DNA from: Spirochaetaceae bacterium
GTDB lineage: Bacteria > Spirochaetota > Spirochaetia > Treponematales > Rectinemataceae
Direction: 5' to 3'
DNA length: 10,850 bases
NCBI GenBank assembly: GCA_016794765.1
Contig: JAEUJG010000172.1
Location: 1 to 10,850, forward strand
Position 1 is the first letter of the stretch; each line of letters opens with the position of its first letter. The notes below the pieces were generated by a model. It did not search any database, had not been told where the DNA came from, and saw nothing but the letters and a program-made list of their open reading frames with translations. Below, piece after piece: positions 6,992 to 10,850 of this stretch. A program made the translations under genes and the position numbers.

Positions 6992-8856
6992 GGCGGCTCT
7001 TCCGCCGGCTCGACCTCTCGCGCAAGCTCGGCTTGGTCTTCGTCGCGGCGGCCTTCCTCCCCTGTGCGGCCTCCCTCGCGGGCTCGCTCGCCCTCATTTC
7101 CGGACAGGAAAGCCTCCTCACGCGGGAAGTCCTCTGGGGCAGGCTCAGGCTGGCTTCCGGCCATTACGAGTCGAGCCGGGCCTCCCTCCGCCGTGACCTG
7201 GCCGCGGCCGCCAAGGACAATGCCGTCCTCGTCAACCTCGAACTCGACCTCGACATCGCCCTCACGGGCTACCTCGGGGAGCTCTCCCGCGCGCGCGGCT
7301 GGGACCGCGCCTGGGTCGCGGATGCGGAGGGACGCATACTCGCCGCCTGGAGCTCGCCCAGCCTCGGCCCGTCAGCCTTGCCCCTGGCCGGCCTCCCGGC
7401 AGGAGATCCCGGACCGGCGGGACGGGGCTCCGGCATCTTCGTCGAAGCGGGAAAGCGCCCGGCCCTCACGGGAAGGATGCCCCTCGAGGCGAGCGGCGGC
7501 CGGCTCCTCGGCTGGATCCTCGCCTCGGTGGACCTCGAGGCCTGGTGCGGGTCCGCCTCGCTCGCCGCGCGGACGCCGGTCTTTCTCCTCCTGGAGGACG
7601 GTTCCCTCGTCGCGCCGGAAGGCCTCGAGGTCGCCGGCCTTTCCGCGGTCGCCGCGACGGGATCCGTCGGCTCCGGGAGCCCCCGCGCCGCCGTCGCCGG
7701 CATCGGCGAGCGCGCCGCCGGGCGCGAACGACTGGAGATCCTTCCGGCGCGGATCGGGGGCCATGACTTTGTCCTTGGCCTCGCGGGCTACGGGGAAGGC
7801 GCCGCGATGGGCGCGAGGATCGGTGTCGCCTGGGCCCGGGAATCGGTCTCCGAGCTCCGCCGCGGCGGGATCGCCGTCCTCGCGGTTTCCGCGCTCGCGG
7901 CCCTCGCCGCGGCCGCGCTCGGCGGGGCCTATTTCGCGCGCCGCGCCTTCAAACCCCTTGGCGCCCTGGCCGAGGCCGCCCGGGAGATCGCCTCCGGCAT
8001 CTACGGCCGAGAGGTCGCCACGACCTCCAAGGACGAGGTGGGCGACTTGGTCCGCGACTTCAACCACATGTCGCGCCGCCTCCTTGGGGAGGAAAGGACA
8101 AGGGAGGAGGCCGAGGCCGCCATGTCCGCCTCGCTGCACGAGAAGGAAGTCCTCCTCAAGGAAGTCCACCACCGCGTGAAGAACAACTTCCAGATAATCA
8201 ACAGCCTTTTCGAGCTCCAGCTCGCGGACGAGGGCAACCCCGCCCTGGAGGAGGCCCTGCGCGACCCCAAGGCCCGCATCCACGCCATGGCCCTGGTCCA
8301 CGACCGCCTTTACCAGAGCGGCGACTTCGCGTCCCTCGATTTCGGGGCCTACATCGAGGACCTGGCGGGTGACCTCTATTTCTCCTATGCCGTCGACCCT
8401 GCGAGGATCTCCATGCGGGTCGAGGCCGGCCACCTGAACCTCGACATCGACCGGGCCATTCCCTGCGGCCTCATCCTGAACGAGCTCATGACCAATGCCC
8501 TCAAGTATGCCTTCCCCGACCGGGAACGGAAGGGCAGGATCCTCGTCCGCCTGGACGAGGCCGACGGCCGGGTCATCCTCGAGGTCGAGGACGACGGCGT
8601 CGGCCTTCCCCCCGACCCCGCTGCCCTCCATGCCCAGGCGGGACACCGCGACGAGGTCACCGCCGGCCACGGCCTGTCCGACGCGATGTCGCCCATCGCG
8701 CCGATCGCCAAAGCGGCGCCCTCCCCCCGCGGACGTTCATCCCTCGGCCTGACCTTGGCGGATTCCCTCGCCCTCCAACTCCGCGGCGAGCTCCGCCTCT
8801 TCTCCGGTTCGGGACTCAGGGCCGTGCTCAGCTTTCCGAGGGCGAAGGCGGAATAG
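6988..8856 (+). CDS. Membrane sensor histidine kinase, HisKA_2 type
   Basis: This 622-residue kinase starts at TTG, overlapping the binding-protein stop as TTGA, with GGAAGGGG just upstream. Transmembrane helix 1 lies at about 14-38. An extracytoplasmic sensor region of roughly 250 residues (CACHE-like by layout, not proven) follows, then helix 2 at about 292-316 and a HAMP domain to about 370. The dimerisation/phosphoacceptor motif is EVHHRVKNNFQIINSLFELQ (392-411, presumed phospho-His395). The ATPase domain has an N-box NELMTNALKYAFP (498-510), G1 DDGVGLP (535-541) and G2 SLGLTLADSLALQL (585-598). About 45 Ala/Pro-rich residues separate G1 from G2, a longer ATP lid than usual. No response regulator is encoded nearby. 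Coupling to the binding protein suggests periplasmic ligand sensing through it. The groEL relic begins 33 bases after the stop codon. Confidence 0.92.
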   Translation: MRRLFRRLDLSRKLGLVFVAAAFLPCAASLAGSLALISGQESLLTREVLWGRLRLASGHYESSRASLRRDLAAAAKDNAVLVNLELDLDIALTGYLGELSRARGWDRAWVADAEGRILAAWSSPSLGPSALPLAGLPAGDPGPAGRGSGIFVEAGKRPALTGRMPLEASGGRLLGWILASVDLEAWCGSASLAARTPVFLLLEDGSLVAPEGLEVAGLSAVAATGSVGSGSPRAAVAGIGERAAGRERLEILPARIGGHDFVLGLAGYGEGAAMGARIGVAWARESVSELRRGGIAVLAVSALAALAAAALGGAYFARRAFKPLGALAEAAREIASGIYGREVATTSKDEVGDLVRDFNHMSRRLLGEERTREEAEAAMSASLHEKEVLLKEVHHRVKNNFQIINSLFELQLADEGNPALEEALRDPKARIHAMALVHDRLYQSGDFASLDFGAYIEDLAGDLYFSYAVDPARISMRVEAGHLNLDIDRAIPCGLILNELMTNALKYAFPDRERKGRILVRLDEADGRVILEVEDDGVGLPPDPAALHAQAGHRDEVTAGHGLSDAMSPIAPIAKAAPSPRGRSSLGLTLADSLALQLRGELRLFSGSGLRAVLSFPRAKAE

Positions 8857-8889
8857 GGTCACCGGAGCGAAAAACCGGGCGGGGCGCAG

Positions 8890-9000
8890 GGCTCCATCAT
8901 CGCCGCCAAGGTGGCAGGGGTCGACATTGCCGGGGCCGGCATCATCGATCCGGCCAAGGCCACGCGCTCCGCGCTCCGGAACGCGGCCTCCGTCGCCGCC
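8890..9000 (+). pseudogene. groEL: Fragment of a groEL 3' region
   Basis: Positions 8901-9000 align without gaps to groEL 3901-4000, with 89 of 100 bases identical and 57 of 60 over the last sixty. The conceptual translation GIIDPAKATRSALRNAASVAA matches groEL GIIDPAKVTRSALQNAASVAA. Bases 8890-8904 (Gly-Ser-Ile-Ile-Ala) match groEL 3848-3862, so 42 bp, or 14 codons, have been lost in frame between short GCC repeats. The fragment lies in the frame of the upstream kinase but after its stop codon, has no start and ends at a TGA (9019-9021). After 9000 only weak resemblance remains: GACATC, and a GG-rich, ATGG-containing stretch like the Gly-Met tail. It is a non-functional remnant. Confidence 0.85.
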
Positions 9001-9046
9001 CCTTCCCGGCGCCGAACTTGACATCGCCGGGGAAGGGGGCCATGGT
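9001..9046 (+). promoter_or_regulatory. Hairpin and possible promoter before the protein kinase gene
   Basis: CCTTCCCGGC (9001-9010) can pair with GCCGGGGAAGG (9026-9036), with one unpaired base, starting exactly where the groEL similarity ends. In its loop lies a perfect -35 box, TTGACA (9018-9023); 17 bp on is a poor -10, CATGGT (9041-9046). A start from it would lie almost at the ATG at 9055. No T-tract follows, so it is not a terminator. The promoter call is tentative. Confidence 0.3.
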
Positions 9047-9054
9047 GGTGGGGC

Positions 9055-10470
9055 ATGAAGGCGAAGGACCGGATCGGGGACTACGTCCTCGAGGACAATC
9101 TCGGCAACGGGGAGACGGGCTCGACCTGGATCGCCCGCAAGGCCGCGCTCCCCGCGACGGCCGGGAGCGGCGATGTCGTACTCAAGATCTTCGATCTCGG
9201 CGCGGCGAGGGGCTGGTCCGGCTACGAGCTCTTCCTTCGCGAGATCGAGGCGCTCAAGACTTTCGAACATCCGGGCATCCCCCGCTTCCTCGACTACTTC
9301 GAGGACGGCGGTGACGGGGGCCGGCGCTTCGTCCTCGCGATGGAGCGGATGCGGGGGCGAAACCTCGAATCCCTGGCGACCGGCCGCCGCTTTTCCGAGC
9401 GCGAGGTGTCGGCCATCCTGGCCGGACTCGCCGACATCCTGGCCTACCTCTCCTCGCTTCGGCCGCCCGTGGTCCACCGCGACGTCAATCCCCGCAACGT
9501 CCTCCTTGATTCGGAGGGCGCCGTCGCCCTCGTAGACTTCTCGGGGGCCCAGAAAGCCGCGCTCCGCGGCGCGCGCCCGGGAGCCACGCTGATCGGGACG
9601 GCCGGCTACATTCCCCTCGAGCAGGTATCGGGCAGGGCTTCGGTGCGCTCTGACCGCTACGGGGCGGCGGCGACGGCCCTCGTCCTCCTCCCCCGCGCCA
9701 ATCCCGCGGAGTTGCCCCAAAGGGTCCTCAACCCCGACCTGGCCGCCCTGCCCTCGCTTGGCCGCGGCCTGGGCGCGGTCCTCTCTTCCTGGATCGAGCC
9801 GGACGAAGTGAAGCGCGACCTCGAGCCGGGCCTGGCCGCGCGGATCCTGCGCGGCAGGGCCTCGATTCCGGCGTCGAGAGCCGGCGAAGCCGCGACGTCC
9901 GCGCCGAAGGGCGGCACGGCCGCCGCCGGCCTTCCCTCGAACAGCAGGGTGCGGATCGAGGAAAGGGAAAACGGGCTCCGGATTTCCATCCCGCCCCTGG
10001 GGCTCGGCGCGGCCGGAACCCTGGGCGCGGGAGGCTTCACCGTCCTCTGGCTGGGCTTTGTCGCCTTTTGGACCTTCGGCGCGGCGGCCATGGGAGCGCC
10101 GCTCTTCTTCGTCCTGTTCAGCCTTCCCTTCTGGGCTGTCGGGATAATCCTGGGCGGCACGATCCTCCGCGCCGCGCTCCTCCGCACGGAATTGACGCTT
10201 GACGCGAAGGCGGGGCTGACGGTCTCGCGCCGCCTCTTCGGCCTGGGCAGGGTCAGCGCCTGCCCTCCCGGCGACCTCGGCGACTGCGTCATCGTCAATT
10301 CCTCCGTCAGGATAGGAGGTAGGATCCAGCGGCAGCTCGCCATCGAAGCGGGGGCCGCTACCCTCAGGATAGGGACAGGCCTGACCGAACGCGAACTCAA
10401 CGCGATCAGGGCCGGGATCGAGGCATGGCGCGGGGCGTCGCGTCGCGACGGCGGTACTACCCGGAAGTGA
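9055..10470 (+). CDS. Membrane-anchored Ser/Thr protein kinase
   Basis: This 471-residue protein has a eukaryotic-like kinase domain at about 7-265. It has a Gly-rich loop LGNGETGST (16-24), VVLK with Lys44, helix C FLREIEAL (Glu63 or Glu65), a catalytic loop HRDVNPRNVLL (141-151, Asp143 and Asn148) and a metal-binding segment DFSG (161-164). The activation segment GTAGYIPLEQ (181-190) and SDRYGAAATALVLL (199-212) follow. The catalytic residues are present, but DFG is DFS. A low-complexity linker (about 270-300) leads to two transmembrane helices (about 320-342 and 349-372) and a cytoplasmic beta-rich tail. From memory, this tail (IPPLG..., FFVLFSLPFWAVG, LTERELNAI) resembles one found on cyanobacterial kinases. 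The start has only a GGGG stretch upstream. It may be read through from the histidine kinase, 198 bp upstream, or use its own promoter. Substrates unknown. Confidence 0.88.
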   Translation: MKAKDRIGDYVLEDNLGNGETGSTWIARKAALPATAGSGDVVLKIFDLGAARGWSGYELFLREIEALKTFEHPGIPRFLDYFEDGGDGGRRFVLAMERMRGRNLESLATGRRFSEREVSAILAGLADILAYLSSLRPPVVHRDVNPRNVLLDSEGAVALVDFSGAQKAALRGARPGATLIGTAGYIPLEQVSGRASVRSDRYGAAATALVLLPRANPAELPQRVLNPDLAALPSLGRGLGAVLSSWIEPDEVKRDLEPGLAARILRGRASIPASRAGEAATSAPKGGTAAAGLPSNSRVRIEERENGLRISIPPLGLGAAGTLGAGGFTVLWLGFVAFWTFGAAAMGAPLFFVLFSLPFWAVGIILGGTILRAALLRTELTLDAKAGLTVSRRLFGLGRVSACPPGDLGDCVIVNSSVRIGGRIQRQLAIEAGAATLRIGTGLTERELNAIRAGIEAWRGASRRDGGTTRK

Positions 10471-10510
10471 GTACGCCGCTCGGCGCGGCCATCACGCCGC
10501 CGGCGCTCCG

Positions 10511-10850
10511 CTACTTCGCCGCCCGGGACCGAAGGCCGGTCAGGTAGGCGAGCTTTTCGAGGTACAGGCCCCGGTTCTCGGCCAGGAAGTCCTTTTCGGA
10601 AAAGCCGGCGTAGGCGAAGGGCGCCGCGCCGCCCTCCTTTTTCATCTGGGCGACGATCTTGTCGGGCTTCGTGTCGCCGGAGACGGTGCCGAAGGCCACC
10701 TCGGGCAGGCGTCCCTTGGCCCAGCGAAGCCAGGACCTTACGGGCGGCGCCAGGCGCCAGGCCCAGACGGGCGTCAGGACGTAGACCCGGTCGTAGGCGG
10801 CGGGATCCCGGCTCGGCGTTTTGATGGGGCTGGCCTGCCCCGTGGAGGAG
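10511..10850 (-). CDS. Flavodoxin-like protein (partial, N-terminus beyond the right edge)
   Basis: The frame is open from the edge to TAG (10513-10511), giving 112 C-terminal residues. STGQASPIK at the edge could be part of the FMN phosphate-binding region. AAYDRVYVLTPVWAWRLAPPVRSWLRWAKGRLPEVAFGTVSGD follows, the core of flavodoxin-fold proteins (D.V.....PVWA..L.PPVR.FL, then a strand and a loop over the flavin). I infer an FMN-binding electron-transfer or quinone/NAD(P)H oxidoreductase-type protein; partner unknown. The GTG at 10699 is an internal valine, not the start. The gene converges on the kinase gene with 40 bases between stops and no clear terminator. Confidence 0.75.
   Translation of the reverse strand, partial: SSTGQASPIKTPSRDPAAYDRVYVLTPVWAWRLAPPVRSWLRWAKGRLPEVAFGTVSGDTKPDKIVAQMKKEGGAAPFAYAGFSEKDFLAENRGLYLEKLAYLTGLRSRAAK

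Noticed and set aside
8859..9056. 65-residue minus-strand ORF between the two kinase genes
   Set aside because: It is the reverse complement of the groEL fragment; the same peptide shadow occurs antisense to groEL itself.
10511..10699. Stand-alone 62-residue protein starting at GTG 10699
   Set aside because: The frame continues upstream with flavodoxin-fold motifs to the window edge; the GTG is an internal valine.

Overview
The window is very GC-rich, and its coding regions prefer codons ending in G or C. The best taxonomic clue is the chaperonin at 2462-4114. Recalled from memory, its sequence looks closest to treponemal and other spirochaete GroELs. I therefore infer a high-GC member of the Spirochaetota, with moderate confidence and without a database search.

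Left part (1-2257, all minus strand): a nitroreductase cut by the left edge, translationally coupled to a MarR-type regulator (257-706); a hairpin terminator; an RluA-type pseudouridine synthase (815-1729) with an Ala/Pro-rich insert and an apparently leaderless promoter; and a second MarR-type regulator (1829-2257). The two regulators are paralogues. Each has a nearly identical 20-bp inverted repeat right at its translation start, which suggests two autoregulated, possibly cross-talking repressors. The first carries an 11-bp tandem duplication of its start-codon region.

Middle (2258-5800, plus strand): groEL has its own promoter, a leader with a possible 28-codon ORF, and no groES beside it. 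The 384 bases after groEL are not simple spacer. They hold two further, progressively decayed copies of the groEL 3' end (the last codons, stop, spacer and terminator) in about 101-bp steps, one interrupted by a 70-bp block of palindromes. A four-S1-domain RNA-binding protein (4499-5659) follows, with two terminators after it.

Right part (5915-10470, plus strand): a secreted substrate-binding protein of the ABC_sub_bind type overlaps a membrane HisKA_2 sensor kinase by a TTGA stop/start. No ABC permease or ATPase is present, so the pair looks like a ligand sensor plus histidine kinase. Between the sensor kinase and a membrane-anchored Ser/Thr protein kinase (9055-10470) lies another groEL 3' fragment. 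It matches 3901-4000 without gaps at 89 of 100 positions, exactly 5000 bp downstream, and carries an internal in-frame 42-bp deletion. A flavodoxin-like gene enters from the right edge on the minus strand.

The most interesting signal is the repeated reuse of the groEL 3' end: three tandem tails plus one remote relic, bracketing the S1 / binding protein / histidine kinase block. This is what repeated insertion at, or duplication and decay from, the groEL 3' end would leave behind. No recombinase is visible in the window, so the mechanism is inference.
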